The notes: generated by a model from the letters alone, not told the origin. A stretch of 64,000 nucleotides of DNA from Pseudomonadota bacterium (GCA_963205025.1 CAUJHO010000061.1:1-64000), one strand, 5' to 3'. Positions 22,895 to 32,048 are shown, counted from the stretch's first letter. Program-made: numbers and translations.

Positions 22895-23919
22895 CAGTCC
22901 GCGCCGAACATCGAATCCCAGGGGTCCGAGACGGTGCCGTCCTCGACCTCGGCCACGCGAACCGCCGGCCAGCCGACTCGCGCTTGGGCCGATTCGCGCC
23001 AGGCTGCCGTGATCAGGTCGCGCAGCTCCGACGCGCCGGCGGCGAGCCGCGTCAGCATGAACTGGCGCGAGGTATCGTCGGCCGCGGCCAGCGCGCCGGA
23101 CTGTTCCAGCCGGTAGAGGACCGGCACCTCGGCCAGACCCGTCAGCATATAGGCTGGCACCCGTTCGCGGATCGGACAGGGAATGGCGCAATCGGACGGC
23201 GCGGCCATGGCGGCCCGGACCGCCTCGACGTCGATGCGGCCATAGGGCCAGCTGTCGACCTGGCCGTGGAACTGGCGCGAGGTGGTGAAACCCTCGGGGT
23301 TCGGATGGTCGCCCCAGCCGTTGTAATGGATCGTCAGATGCAGCGGCTGGGCCCCGTCGCCGACGTAGTGGGACAGCACGCCAATGTCGCGCAGCAACAG
23401 CGCCTCGCGGCGCTCGCGGTCTTCGCGGTACCAGGCGCGGCGGCCCGGATCGGTTTCGCGGGCCTCCATGACGCTCAGGACCCGCCAGTAGCCAAAATCG
23501 CGGATCAGCTGCTGATAGCCGTCGACCAGGGCATAGGGCAGATAGCCGGCGTCATCGACGTCCAGGCCCGCCTGGGTCAGCACCCGCTCATATTCCGAGC
23601 GCAGTTCCGGCAGGGCGGTGACGGCCGGACCGGCCTCGGACATCACGCGGCCGGCATCATCCAGATCAATGAAATGGGCCGTGTCGCGGTCGCGGTCGTG
23701 GGTGCGGCCACCGCCCTTCCAGCGATCCGGTTCGCGCGACAGCTCGCCGACCTCGGTCGCCGCCGCCGCCGTCCTCAGAAAGGCTGGCAGGTCCTCGGGC
23801 AGAGACTGCATGGCCGCGACCCCGACCATGCGGTGTCCCGAATTGCCCCAGGCTCCGGCCGAGGCGACCGGCAGGGACAGGGCGGCCACGGCGGCCAGGG
23901 TCAGGGCGAGGCGTTTCAT
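22894..23919 (-). CDS. S1/P1 family nuclease, secreted
   Basis: Zinc-dependent nuclease of the S1/P1 family, 341 residues with signal peptide MKRLALTLAAVAALSLPVASAGA. The mature protein begins AWGNSGHRMVG, in which the N-terminal Trp and His bind zinc once the signal is removed. Further ligands are in DTAHFIDLD and LSHYVGDGAQPLHLTIHYNG, with HGQVDSW after. Family members degrade single-stranded DNA or RNA and remove 3'-phosphates; here it would act in the periplasm or outside, for nutrient recovery. Coupled by ATGA to the Nudix gene. Confidence 0.88.
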   Translation of the reverse strand: MKRLALTLAAVAALSLPVASAGAWGNSGHRMVGVAAMQSLPEDLPAFLRTAAAATEVGELSREPDRWKGGGRTHDRDRDTAHFIDLDDAGRVMSEAGPAVTALPELRSEYERVLTQAGLDVDDAGYLPYALVDGYQQLIRDFGYWRVLSVMEARETDPGRRAWYREDRERREALLLRDIGVLSHYVGDGAQPLHLTIHYNGWGDHPNPEGFTTSRQFHGQVDSWPYGRIDVEAVRAAMAAPSDCAIPCPIRERVPAYMLTGLAEVPVLYRLEQSGALAAADDTSRQFMLTRLAAGASELRDLITAAWRESAQARVGWPAVRVAEVEDGTVSDPWDSMFGAD

Positions 23920-24011
23920 CGTCAGCTCCACATTCGCGGCAGGATTAGCCGAACTCACCCCGGCTCGCCAATGCAGGTGACGAACGACGCGGCGCGCAAT
24001 AGACTCGGGCC

Positions 24012-24629
24012 ATGACCGACCCCCTGCACAAGCCCAACCCGATCCCCAACATGCTGACGGCCTTCCGGCTGGTGGCGGGGATAATCATGTTCCTGTTGCT
24101 GGCCGGGGCGATCATGTCGGCCTATCTGGACCCGCGTGACCAGTTCAACCTCTACAAGGCCGCCTTCGTCTGTTTCGTGCTGGCGGCGGTGACCGACTAT
24201 TTCGACGGCTGGCTGGCCCGGCGCTGGCATGCCGAGAGCCGCTGGGGGGCCATCCTCGATCCCATCGCCGACAAGATTTTGATTGCCGGGGCCATTGCCG
24301 GCCTGCTGGCATCGGGAACGACGGGCAATCTGGTCATTCCGTTCGGTCTGATTCTGTTTCGCGAATTCGCGGTCTCGGCGCTCAGGGAAACGACGGCCGG
24401 CCGGATCGAGCTGAAGGTCACCGTTCTGGCCAAGTGGAAGACGGTGCTGCAGATGCTGGCCATCGGGGCCCAGCTCTTGATCCTGGCCTTCGGCGAGACC
24501 TTCGTGGAGGCCCCGTGGATGCCGACCTATGCCTGGCTGGCCGACACCCTGGTGTGGCTTGCGGCCCTGGCCACGCTGTGGACCGGCTGGGAATATTTCG
24601 CCAAGGCCCGCCAGGGCCTTAGAGACTAG
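24012..24629 (+). CDS. pgsA: CDP-diacylglycerol-glycerol-3-phosphate 3-phosphatidyltransferase
   Basis: Integral membrane CDP-alcohol phosphatidyltransferase, 205 residues, making phosphatidylglycerol phosphate, the committed step to phosphatidylglycerol and cardiolipin. The motif D-x2-D-G-x2-A-R-x8-G-x3-D-x3-D is intact (DYFDGWLARRW ... GAILDPIADK). IPNMLTAFRLV near the N-terminus is the usual PgsA opening. About five membrane helices. It is 20 bases ahead of the Rieske oxygenase gene on the same strand. In many alphaproteobacteria pgsA sits by uvrC or moaD; neither is here. Confidence 0.9.
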   Translation: MTDPLHKPNPIPNMLTAFRLVAGIIMFLLLAGAIMSAYLDPRDQFNLYKAAFVCFVLAAVTDYFDGWLARRWHAESRWGAILDPIADKILIAGAIAGLLASGTTGNLVIPFGLILFREFAVSALRETTAGRIELKVTVLAKWKTVLQMLAIGAQLLILAFGETFVEAPWMPTYAWLADTLVWLAALATLWTGWEYFAKARQGLRD

Positions 24630-24649
24630 TCGAGCTTCGGGAGTCCGCC

Positions 24650-25750
24650 ATGGCCGGGTCAGAATCCACAACCGACGCCGCCCGGCCGCTGCCGTTCGGC
24701 CAGGGCCTGCTGAAGGACAGCTGGTGGTTCGCCGCCCTGTCCAGCGAGATCGCCGCAGGCTCGCTCGAACGCTACGAGATGCTGGGCGAACCGGTCCTGA
24801 TCGGACGCACCCGGGCCGGCCAGGTCTTTGCCCTGCGCGACATCTGCCCGCACCGCGCCGCGCCCCTGTCGGCCGGACGGGTGGTCGAGGATGCCGGCGA
24901 GGGCGAGACGGTCGAATGCCCCTACCACGGCTGGCGCTTCAAGCCCGACGGCGTCTGCGCGACCATTCCCTCGCTGACGACCGATCAGGACTATGACATC
25001 GAGCGGATACGGGTGCGCGCCTATCCGGTGCGAGAGAGCCAGGGCCTGGTCTTCGTCTGGATCGCGGCCGACCCGCGCGCCGGCCAGGAGCCGGATCACG
25101 AACCGCCCGCCTTTCCCGGGGTGGTCGGTGGGGGGCCGCGTCTGGTCGAGCGGATGGAGTTCGACGCCCACATGGATCATGCGGTGGTCGGGCTGATGGA
25201 TCCGGCTCACGGTCCCTATGTCCACAAACAGTGGTGGTGGCGCACCGAGCATTCGATGCACGAAAAGGCCAAGGCCTTCGCGCCGCGCGAGTTCGGCTGG
25301 GCCATGGTGCGCCATGCGCCCTCATCGAACAGCCGGGCCTACAAGATCCTGGGGGGCGCACCGGCGACCGAGATCACTTTCCGGCTGCCCGGCTATCGCT
25401 GGGAGCATATCCAGGTCGGAGAGAAACAGGTGCTGGCCCTGACCTGCCTGACGCCGATCACCGAGACGAAGACGCGCATCACCCAGATCTTCTGGTCCGA
25501 TCACTGGGTCTTCGGCCTGGTCAAGCCGTTCCTGCGCGCCGGCGCGCGCGCCTTCCTCAAACAGGACGGCGACATGGTGAACCTCCAGAACGAGGGCCTG
25601 CGCTACGATCCGGCCCTGATCTGGATCGACGACGCCGACCGGCAGGCCAAATGGTACCAGCAGCTCAAGCGCGAATGGCTCAGGAGCCGGGCCGACAAGC
25701 GCCCCTTCGTCAATCCGATCGAGGCGACGACGCTTCGCTGGCGGAGCTGA
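24650..25750 (+). CDS. Rieske non-haem iron oxygenase, alpha-subunit type
   Basis: A 366-residue aromatic-ring-hydroxylating-type oxygenase. The Rieske 2Fe-2S ligands are in CPHRAAPLS (C-x-H) and CPYHGWRF (C-x2-H), about residues 67-92. The mononuclear iron site is in MDHAVVGLMDPAHGPYVHK, giving the two His ligands, with a C-terminal Asp in QKQDGDMVNLQNEG-like context (KQDGDMVNLQNEG). Single-component VanA/CAO-like members demethylate or hydroxylate aromatic or sterol-like rings; substrate unknown. GGGAG precedes the ATG. Its 3' end overlaps a convergent MarR gene by 41 bases. Confidence 0.85.
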   Translation: MAGSESTTDAARPLPFGQGLLKDSWWFAALSSEIAAGSLERYEMLGEPVLIGRTRAGQVFALRDICPHRAAPLSAGRVVEDAGEGETVECPYHGWRFKPDGVCATIPSLTTDQDYDIERIRVRAYPVRESQGLVFVWIAADPRAGQEPDHEPPAFPGVVGGGPRLVERMEFDAHMDHAVVGLMDPAHGPYVHKQWWWRTEHSMHEKAKAFAPREFGWAMVRHAPSSNSRAYKILGGAPATEITFRLPGYRWEHIQVGEKQVLALTCLTPITETKTRITQIFWSDHWVFGLVKPFLRAGARAFLKQDGDMVNLQNEGLRYDPALIWIDDADRQAKWYQQLKREWLRSRADKRPFVNPIEATTLRWRS

Positions 25751-26174
25751 CCAGGGCACGGTTCAGGGCCTTGAGCACCTGCAGCGCCTCGTGGATGGCG
25801 GCCTCGTCCAGGCCGGTCGTCAGGCTCTCGGCCCAGGGCTGACGCCGTCCATTGGCCTCGGCGAAGGCGATCTCGCCCTTGGGGGCCAGGCGAATGTGCG
25901 GCGCGCGCGCATGGCCGGGATTGCGAACCATCGAGATCAGGCCCCGGTCGGCCAGGTCATTGACCACCCGCTGCACGCTCTGACGCGCCAGACCCATTCG
26001 CCGCGCCAAGTCTGACACCGTGCAGGGCCCCGTGGCCGTGGCGACCGCTCCCATAACCTGCCAGCGGGCGCTGGTCATACCCAGGTCGGCCACCAGGGCA
26101 TCAGTGGCACCATTCAGCCGGTCATGGAGTCGACCGATCTCGATCAGCAGACGGGTGGGATCTGGATTGGCCAT
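25710..26174 (-). CDS. MarR family transcriptional regulator
   Basis: A 154-residue winged-helix repressor. The start MANPDPTRLLIEIGRLHDRL is preferred over one 15 codons upstream because MarR proteins begin with such a dimerisation helix. The wHTH is MTSARWQVMGAVA ... TVSDLARRMGLARQSVQRVV with the wing GLISMVRNPGHARAPHIRL. Ligand and target unknown. Its last 13 codons overlap, on the other strand, the end of the Rieske oxygenase gene, so the two transcripts are antisense to each other there. Confidence 0.87.
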   Translation of the reverse strand: MANPDPTRLLIEIGRLHDRLNGATDALVADLGMTSARWQVMGAVATATGPCTVSDLARRMGLARQSVQRVVNDLADRGLISMVRNPGHARAPHIRLAPKGEIAFAEANGRRQPWAESLTTGLDEAAIHEALQVLKALNRALVSSASEASSPRSD

Positions 26175-26219
26175 GACCCTCTTGGCCCTGATTCGACAGG
26201 GCGCTGTCAATGCGGGCAA

Positions 26220-26244
26220 GGAAAAGGCGGCGTTTCCGCCGCCT
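26220..26244 (-). terminator. intrinsic terminator of the TetR gene
   Basis: On the minus strand AGGCGGCG-GAAA-CGCCGCCT is followed by TTTC: an 8-base GC stem, GAAA tetraloop and short T-run. It lies 28 bases after the TetR stop and separates that gene from the MarR gene. Confidence 0.85.
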
Positions 26245-26271
26245 CACCTTGCGTGCAGATCAGGCCGGACC

Positions 26272-26931
26272 TTAGGCCTTCATGCCGTTCAGCAGCATGC
26301 CGACCTGGGCGTCGATCCGGGCCGACAGCTGATCCAGCGACCCCTTGTCGAACAGGGCGTGGCGATAGTTGCGGGTATAGGCGCTCTGCAGCATCTCGGC
26401 GGCCAGGCGGGCATCGATGTCGCCTTTCAGCTCGCCAGTCTTGACGGCGTCGCGCAGCACGTCGCTGATCAGATTGGCCAGGCCGCGGTCCTGAACGCGC
26501 ATGCGACCTTCGGCGTCGTCACCCTGCAGCCAGGACCGGACGACCACGGCGCGCACCATCGGCAGATTGTCGAACGACTGGCGATAACCGGCCGCGAACA
26601 GGGCCGACAGGCGAGCGGCAATGCCGACAGAGGCATCGGAACCCGCCGCATCACGCATGACGTCCATCATGGTCTCGGCGTCTTCGGTATAGATCGCTTC
26701 GAACAGATCGGTCTTGTCGGTAAAATTGGCGAAGACGGCCCCGGTCGACATGCCGGCGCGTTTGGCGATGTCGCGAATGGTGGCACCGTCATAGCCCAGC
26801 TCGCCGAACAGGCCACGGGCGGCCTGCATCACCTTGACCCGGGTGCGGGCCTTGGCTTCCTGGCGGCGGTTCATCTTGGCGGGAGCGACTTCAACGGCCT
26901 CGAACGGACCGCGGACTTCAGAGTGGTTCAT
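26272..26931 (-). CDS. TetR/AcrR family transcriptional regulator
   Basis: A 219-residue one-component regulator. The HTH is ARGLFGELGYDGATIRDIAK then RAGMSTGAVFANFTDKTDLF, a textbook TetR N-terminus. A second methionine at residue 20 (MNRRQEAKARTRVKV, start 26874) could be the real start, since most TetR proteins begin shortly before the RxxI/V helix. The C-terminal ligand domain has no assignable inducer. An inverted repeat at 27022-27052 in the divergent region could be its operator. Confidence 0.88.
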   Translation of the reverse strand: MNHSEVRGPFEAVEVAPAKMNRRQEAKARTRVKVMQAARGLFGELGYDGATIRDIAKRAGMSTGAVFANFTDKTDLFEAIYTEDAETMMDVMRDAAGSDASVGIAARLSALFAAGYRQSFDNLPMVRAVVVRSWLQGDDAEGRMRVQDRGLANLISDVLRDAVKTGELKGDIDARLAAEMLQSAYTRNYRHALFDKGSLDQLSARIDAQVGMLLNGMKA

Positions 26932-27021
26932 ACTGATGAGTCCCGCAACGAGCGGGCCTTCTTGTTGGACGGGTTGTCAGAGGGCACTATCGGATGGCCG
27001 AAACCAACATAGCGTTGTGAG

Positions 27022-27052
27022 GCGAAATCGCACCGAGAAATGCGGATTTCGC
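27022..27052. promoter_or_regulatory. inverted repeat between TetR and HIG1 genes
   Basis: GCGAAATCGCA at 27022-27032 faces TGCGGATTTCGC at 27041-27052: GCGAAATC pairs perfectly with GATTTCGC and GCA with TGC, with one unpaired base. It lies 50 bases before the HIG1-type gene in the region divergent from the TetR gene, so it may be a regulator site or an RNA hairpin in a leader. Confidence 0.4.
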
Positions 27053-27101
27053 GGCACGAATGCGGCGAGACCTTGGCGTAGCTTTGCAGTAGGACCCGAG
27101 A

Positions 27102-27305
27102 ATGGGCGATATCATCAACTATCTCACGCTCGCGGCGATCGCGGCGGTCACGATCACCTTGGGGTTTGGCCTGTTTGCCCTGTTCAGGGGTGGAGATTTC
27201 GGTCGGTCCTGGTCCAACAGGCTCATGCGTCTAAGGGTCGCGCTTCAGGCGGGGGCGCTGGCGCTTCTGGCTCTGGGAGCCTTCATCGCCTCCCGGACCG
27301 GATAG
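27102..27305 (+). CDS. HIG1-domain twin-helix small membrane protein
   Basis: A 67-residue protein with two transmembrane helices flanking the HIG1 signature GLFALFRGGDFGRSWSNRLM RLRVALQ. Mitochondrial relatives (Rcf1/HIGD1) assist cytochrome oxidase; bacterial members are uncharacterised but a respiratory role is a reasonable inference. The TAG stop is immediately followed by the ATG of the adenosyltransferase gene, so the two are probably co-translated. Confidence 0.85.
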   Translation: MGDIINYLTLAAIAAVTITLGFGLFALFRGGDFGRSWSNRLMRLRVALQAGALALLALGAFIASRTG

Positions 27306-27890
27306 ATGGTGGTTCTGAACAGAATCTATACGCGCACGGGCGATCGCGGCCTGACCCGGCTGGCCACCGGCGCGCCGGTTCCCAAATCGGACGCGCGTGT
27401 TCAGGCCTATGGCGAGGTCGACGAAACCAACGCCTGTATCGGCCTGTGCCGCCTGCACACGGGTTCGAACCCCGCCATGGACGCCATGCTGGCGCGCATC
27501 CAGAACGAACTGTTCGACCTGGGGGCCGATCTCGCCACGCCGCCTGACCCCAAGCCCGACTGGGAGGTGCTGCGCGTCACCGCCGATCAAGTGACCCGGA
27601 TTGAGGCGGAGATCGATTCCATGAATGCGGATTTGGCACCGCTGACCTCATTTGTGCTTCCGGGCGGGTCGCCGCTGGCGGCGCATCTGCATCTGGCGCG
27701 CACCGTCTGTCGGCGGGCCGAGCGGCGGGTGGCGGACCTGGCCCGCGACGACGCCCAGGCGATCTCGCCCGAAAGCCTGCAGTATCTCAATCGGCTGTCG
27801 GACCATCTGTTCGTCGCCTCGCGCCATGCCAATGCCCGGGCCGGCGGTGATGTCCTGTGGCAGCCCGGCGCGACGCGGACACCGGGGTGA
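27306..27890 (+). CDS. cob(I)yrinic acid a,c-diamide/cob(I)alamin adenosyltransferase, PduO type
   Basis: Transfers the adenosyl group of ATP to Co(I) corrinoids. The 194-residue protein has the PduO-family N-terminal ATP loop IYTRTGDRGLTRL, the conserved AYGEVDETNACIGL, and FVLPGG with [15 protein letters not shown], which holds the key Arg residues. The trimeric helical-bundle size is normal. It directly follows the HIG1-type gene and its TGA overlaps the GTG start of a GNAT gene. Adenosylcobalamin would serve mutases encoded elsewhere. Confidence 0.92.
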   Translation: MVVLNRIYTRTGDRGLTRLATGAPVPKSDARVQAYGEVDETNACIGLCRLHTGSNPAMDAMLARIQNELFDLGADLATPPDPKPDWEVLRVTADQVTRIEAEIDSMNADLAPLTSFVLPGGSPLAAHLHLARTVCRRAERRVADLARDDAQAISPESLQYLNRLSDHLFVASRHANARAGGDVLWQPGATRTPG

Positions 27891-28387
27891 GGCCCTTGGT
27901 CGATACCCGCCTGCGCATCGTTCCGTTCCGCGATGAGCTGGCAGGTGCCTTTCACGACATCAATGCCGAGTGGATTCAGACGATGTTCGTGCTGGAGCCC
28001 ACCGACCGCGAGGTCCTGGAAAATCCGCGCGCCCGCATCATCGACCCCGGCGGCGACATTCTGTTCATCGAGGCCGAGGGTCTGGGCCTTGTCGGCACCT
28101 GCGCGCTTCAGAAGACCGATCCGGGGCAGTTCGAACTGACCAAGATGGGGGTGCTGGAAACCGCGCGCGGCAGCGGGGCCGGTCGTTTTCTGCTGGCGGC
28201 GATGATTGACCGCGCCAGGGCGCTGGGGGCCCAGCGCCTCTATCTGTTGACCAGCAGCAAATGCGCCAGCGCCATCCACCTGTATGAGACGGCGGGATTC
28301 GTCCACGATGCCGGGATCATGGCCGAGTTCGGCGCGCGCTATGCCCGCTGTGATGTGGCGATGCTCTATTCGCCGGCCGGGGCCTGA
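27887..28387 (+). CDS. GNAT family N-acetyltransferase
   Basis: A 166-residue protein starting at GTG inside GTGA, overlapping the adenosyltransferase stop; this start gives VRPLVDTRLRIVPFRDELAG. The acetyl-CoA loop is MGVLETARGSGAGRFLLAA and motif B is LTSSKCASAIHLYETAGF. ILFIEAEGLGLVGTCALQ forms the central strands. Substrate unknown. Its end overlaps a convergent membrane-protein gene by 22 bases. Confidence 0.83.
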   Translation: MRPLVDTRLRIVPFRDELAGAFHDINAEWIQTMFVLEPTDREVLENPRARIIDPGGDILFIEAEGLGLVGTCALQKTDPGQFELTKMGVLETARGSGAGRFLLAAMIDRARALGAQRLYLLTSSKCASAIHLYETAGFVHDAGIMAEFGARYARCDVAMLYSPAGA

Positions 28388-28689
28388 GCCGCAGGCTGGG
28401 TCGGCACCGCCTCGTCCGGCACGCCCTGAGCCCGACGCTCGCGCGCGGCCTGTTCGGCAGCCTCGCGCATGGACGCCGCCCGGCGGGTTTCGCCCGGCTG
28501 GCGGCCGGCGATGTCGGGAATATAGATCGGCTGGGCGCAGACACGGGTTGATCCGTCCCACCAGCGACCGGCGGCCTCGCACCGCTGCGACGGCCACACC
28601 CAGAACAGGTGGTAGGCCCAGACTCCGGCACAGCCTGCCGCAAACAGGCCCAGGAAGATCCATTTCAGGCGGTTCAGGGTGGTGTTCAT
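28366..28689 (-). CDS. single-pass membrane protein with CxxxxRWWDG motif, unknown function
   Basis: A 107-residue protein. The start MNTTLNRLKWIFLGLFAAGC puts a transmembrane helix at residues 8-30; an upstream in-frame extension is arginine-rich and lacks a ribosome site. The periplasmic part has SQRCEAAGRWWDGSTRVCAQ, with two cysteines likely to pair, then PIYIPDIAGRQPG and a helical, charged tail. I do not recognise a named family. It is convergent with the GNAT gene and divergent from etfB. Confidence 0.65.
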   Translation of the reverse strand: MNTTLNRLKWIFLGLFAAGCAGVWAYHLFWVWPSQRCEAAGRWWDGSTRVCAQPIYIPDIAGRQPGETRRAASMREAAEQAARERRAQGVPDEAVPTQPAAQAPAGE

Positions 28690-28811
28690 GCGCGACACTT
28701 GGCGCCGTGCGCGCCGGTCCGCAAGCTTTGCCTGACCTCGCGTCACGTTGACACGAACGGTCACCCGCGCCATGCGTCACCGCACATTTCTTCCAGCACG
28801 CGAGCACAGGC

Positions 28812-29573
28812 ATGAAGGTTCTCGTCCCGGTCAAGCGGGCCATCGATTCCAACGTCAAGGCACGGGTCAAGGCCGACGGCTCCGGCGTCGATCTGGCCAA
28901 CGTCAAGATGAGCATGAACCCCTTTGACGAGATTGCCGTCGAAGAGGCCGTTCGCATGAAGGAAGGCAAGGGCTATGCCGCCGGCACCGCCGACGAGATC
29001 GTGGTGGTGTCGGTCGGGCCGACCCAGGCTCAAGAGACTATCCGCACGGCCCTGGCCATCGGCGCGGACCGCGGCATCCTGATCCAGTCCGACGCCGATC
29101 TGGAACCGCTGGCCGTCGCCAAGGTGCTCAAGGCTGTGGTCGACGAGGAAAAGCCCGACCTGGTGCTGATGGGCAAACAGTCCATCGACGGCGACAACAA
29201 TGCGGTCGGCCAGATGCTGGCGGCCCTGCTCGACTGGCCCCAGGCCACCTTTGCCGGCAAGATCGAGATCGGCGGGGGCAAGGCCACCGTCTCGCGCGAG
29301 GTCGATGGCGGCCTTCAGACCGTGGCGGCTCAGCTGCCGGCGGTCGTGACCGTGGACCTGCGCCTGAACACGCCGCGCTACGCCTCCTTGCCCAACATCA
29401 TGAAGGCCAAGAAGAAGGAGATCGCGACCAAGGCCGTCTCTGACCTCGGCGTCGATACCGCACCGCGCCTGAAGGTGCTCAAGGTCGCCGAGCCGCCCAA
29501 ACGCTCGGCCGGCGAGAAGGTCTCTGATGCGGCTGACCTGGTCGCCAAGCTCAAGTCCAAGGGGGTGCTGTAA
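28812..29573 (+). CDS. etfB: electron transfer flavoprotein subunit beta
   Basis: Beta subunit of ETF, which collects electrons from acyl-CoA and other dehydrogenases and passes them to ETF-ubiquinone oxidoreductase. The 253 residues include [20 protein letters not shown], the AMP-binding [20 protein letters not shown] and the beta-subunit recognition loop [21 protein letters not shown] at 29571 links its stop to the etfA start with a one-base overlap. A TTGACA hexamer at 28748-28753 could be the -35 of its promoter. Confidence 0.95.
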   Translation: MKVLVPVKRAIDSNVKARVKADGSGVDLANVKMSMNPFDEIAVEEAVRMKEGKGYAAGTADEIVVVSVGPTQAQETIRTALAIGADRGILIQSDADLEPLAVAKVLKAVVDEEKPDLVLMGKQSIDGDNNAVGQMLAALLDWPQATFAGKIEIGGGKATVSREVDGGLQTVAAQLPAVVTVDLRLNTPRYASLPNIMKAKKKEIATKAVSDLGVDTAPRLKVLKVAEPPKRSAGEKVSDAADLVAKLKSKGVL

Positions 29574-30502
29574 TGGCCGTTCTCGTCATCGCCGATCATG
29601 ACGGCACCACGGTGCGCGAAGCCACCGCCAAGACCGTGACCGCTGCCGCCAAGCTGGGCGGGGACGTCGATATTCTGGTCGTCGGCTCCGGGGCCAAAGC
29701 CGCCGCCGATGCCGCCGCCGGGATCAAGGGCGTACGCAAGGTCCTGCTGGCCGAGAGCGCCGAGCTGGGCAAAACCCTGGCCGAGGCCGTCGAGGCCACC
29801 GTCCTGCCGCTGACGGGGGGCTATGACGCCATCCTGTCGCCGGCCAATACCGACGGCAAGAACTACTCGCCGCGCATCGCCGCCAAGCTCGATGTGGCCC
29901 CGATCTCCGACATCATCGAGGTCGTCAGCGCCGACACCTTCGTGCGGCCGATCTATGCCGGCAACGCCCTGGAGACGATCCAGTCGGGCGACGCCAAGAA
30001 GGTGATTACGGTGCGTCCGACCGCCTTTGAGGCCGCTGGCGACGGCGGCTCGGCCTCGGTCGAGACGGTCACCGGAGCCGATGCTCCCAGGACCGACTTC
30101 GTGTCCGAGGAAATGGTCAAGTCCGACCGGCCCGAGCTGGCCGCCGCCAAGATCGTGGTCTCGGGCGGCCGTGCCATGGGTTCGGCCGAAGAGTTCGCCG
30201 CCGTCATGGACCCGCTGGCCGACAAGCTGGGCGCCGCCGTCGGGGCTTCGCGCGCCGCCGTCGATGCCGGCTATGCCCCCAACGACTATCAGGTCGGCCA
30301 GACCGGCAAGGTCGTGGCCCCGCAGCTCTACATCGCCATCGGCATCTCGGGCGCGATCCAGCATCTGGCCGGGATGAAGGACTCCAAGGTCATCGTCGCG
30401 ATCAACAAGGACCCGGAAGCCCCGATCTTCCAGATCGCCGACTATGGCTGGGTCGCCGACTACAAGACCGCCGTGCCCGAGCTGATGAAGGCGCTGGGCT
30501 AG
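29573..30502 (+). CDS. etfA: electron transfer flavoprotein subunit alpha
   Basis: Alpha subunit of ETF, 309 residues, carrying the FAD. The C-terminal FAD domain is complete: [34 protein letters not shown], then [28 protein letters not shown] and [19 protein letters not shown]. The N-terminal domain begins [20 protein letters not shown]. Paired with etfB; the hydroxybutyryl-CoA dehydrogenase gene that often follows in related genomes is absent, replaced by a DUF2235 gene on the other strand. Confidence 0.95.
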   Translation: MAVLVIADHDGTTVREATAKTVTAAAKLGGDVDILVVGSGAKAAADAAAGIKGVRKVLLAESAELGKTLAEAVEATVLPLTGGYDAILSPANTDGKNYSPRIAAKLDVAPISDIIEVVSADTFVRPIYAGNALETIQSGDAKKVITVRPTAFEAAGDGGSASVETVTGADAPRTDFVSEEMVKSDRPELAAAKIVVSGGRAMGSAEEFAAVMDPLADKLGAAVGASRAAVDAGYAPNDYQVGQTGKVVAPQLYIAIGISGAIQHLAGMKDSKVIVAINKDPEAPIFQIADYGWVADYKTAVPELMKALG

Positions 30503-30593
30503 GGTGCCCCGATCCGCGTGATGTCCCGCCTTTAGAGCTTCTAAGGCCTGTGTGCCCTGCTGGGACGGGGCGGGATATTTCACGCCGGCAGAG

Positions 30594-31895
30594 TTACCCG
30601 CCGGGAAAACCAGCAGGCCTGTCCCGCGCTGGGGGGCGGCCGGCCCTGCCGCGATAGAACACGCACGACCGGCCCCGCATGACGGTCAGGTTGCGGGGTC
30701 GGTAGCCTTCGTCGCGGCACCATCGCTCATAGGCGCAGTCGCTCACCTCATCGACATGGCCGGGCCCCTTGCGCTTTCGATAGCCGCCGACCCGGCCAAG
30801 AAAGTCGGTTTCACGCGGGTTCTTGAACGTACCGTCCTTTCGGACATGCCAGTTGGCGCAAGGATTGGCCCACTCCTGCGCGTTGCTCAGGTCCAGACCC
30901 GGCGTCCAATACAGATCAAGCCCCGCATTCTGGGCGCCCTGGGCGATCCACTCCAGGGCGATGCTGGACAGACCCAGTTGCGGATTGCCGCCCCCTACGG
31001 CCCCATGATCTCCGGGGAACCATCGTTCCTGATAGGGTCGCCAATCGAACGGCACAAACTGCGGGTCGTCTCCATTGGTGACATCCCACCCGGTCCTGGC
31101 GGCCCAGACCCGGTTCAGATCGGCGACATTCTCCACCGGGGTGGATGAGAAAACGCGCCGATTCTCGTCGATCGCGACCGCGTGCCGGATGCTAGAAAGC
31201 AGCACCGACGCCCGCGTATCGTGGAACTGGTGTTTGCGGTTCGCCCACTTCAGGAAGCCGAACCGGTCCGGCACGCCCAAGGACCCAACGGTATCCCAAA
31301 GGCCCAGATACATCATCCGATACGACCGCTCGGGTCGGTACTGATAGAGGTGTTCCAAAGTCTCGGGCGAGTGCCGCCGTTCGTGCGCCTCGATGCCTAA
31401 CCTATCGTAGTCCTCAACACCGGCTGCGAGCGCATGAGCGAAGGTTTTTCTGAACTCGACGACGGTAGGGTGGTTCGGATGGTCCGGTGACCGATACAGA
31501 TCCATCGCATCGGGAACGCGGTTGACGCTGTCTCGCCGCAGAATCCCGCATTTGCGGATCAGGCCGCAGATGCTGCGCGCCGTATAGGCCCCTCGACTAA
31601 AGCCGAAGAGGTAGATGTCGTCGCCGGGATCGTAATTCAGGACGATGAAGCGGTAGGCGGACTCAATTTTGGCTTCCAGCCCCTTGCCCAGGGCACCGCC
31701 CAACCAGCGGACGCCAGAATCGACCAGCTTTATTCCTGACCCGACTCCGACACCCTCGTCATAGAAAACGATCTGCGGCACCCCGGCATCGCTCTCCGTC
31801 TTCACGCACTTGGCGAGACGCGAGACATTGGTCGGAACCGGCATTCGCAGTTCGTTCCAGGTACCGTCGCAGAATATCGCCAGCTTCTTGGGCAT
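30594..31895 (-). CDS. DUF2235 alpha/beta hydrolase (Tle1-like)
   Basis: A 433-residue protein of the DUF2235 family, to which the Tle1 phospholipase effectors belong. The start ATG 31895 (MPKKLAIFCDGTWNELRMPV) has GGAGAGG six bases upstream. The nucleophile elbow is YLFGFSRGAYTARSICGLI (G-F-S-R-G), and FCDGTWN plus WFPGDHGAVGGG provide the oxyanion and His/Asp regions. Tle1 effectors are delivered by type VI secretion, but no Vgr, PAAR or immunity gene is near, so this may be a stand-alone enzyme. G+C is a little low (37/60 at 31381-31440). Confidence 0.82.
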   Translation of the reverse strand: MPKKLAIFCDGTWNELRMPVPTNVSRLAKCVKTESDAGVPQIVFYDEGVGVGSGIKLVDSGVRWLGGALGKGLEAKIESAYRFIVLNYDPGDDIYLFGFSRGAYTARSICGLIRKCGILRRDSVNRVPDAMDLYRSPDHPNHPTVVEFRKTFAHALAAGVEDYDRLGIEAHERRHSPETLEHLYQYRPERSYRMMYLGLWDTVGSLGVPDRFGFLKWANRKHQFHDTRASVLLSSIRHAVAIDENRRVFSSTPVENVADLNRVWAARTGWDVTNGDDPQFVPFDWRPYQERWFPGDHGAVGGGNPQLGLSSIALEWIAQGAQNAGLDLYWTPGLDLSNAQEWANPCANWHVRKDGTFKNPRETDFLGRVGGYRKRKGPGHVDEVSDCAYERWCRDEGYRPRNLTVMRGRSCVFYRGRAGRPPARDRPAGFPGG

Positions 31896-32011
31896 GGCCA
31901 ACCTCTCCCCGCTACCTCAAAAGCGTAGTGCGGCCGCTACCTTAAGTCGATAGGACCCCGTCAGGCGCGCCTGGGAAGAATTTTTGATTGCGGCCCCGTT
32001 GAACCACGCCA

Positions 32012-32024
32012 CCCCCTCAGGGGG
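32012..32024. terminator. GC hairpin CCCCCT-C-AGGGGG after the phosphatase gene
   Basis: A palindrome 25 bases past the end of the phosphatase gene on the minus strand. It has no T-tract, so it is only a possible terminator. The remainder of the gap 31896-32048 shows nothing recognisable. Confidence 0.3.
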
Positions 32025-32048
32025 GGCACCTGGCTGCTGGACGCGGGA

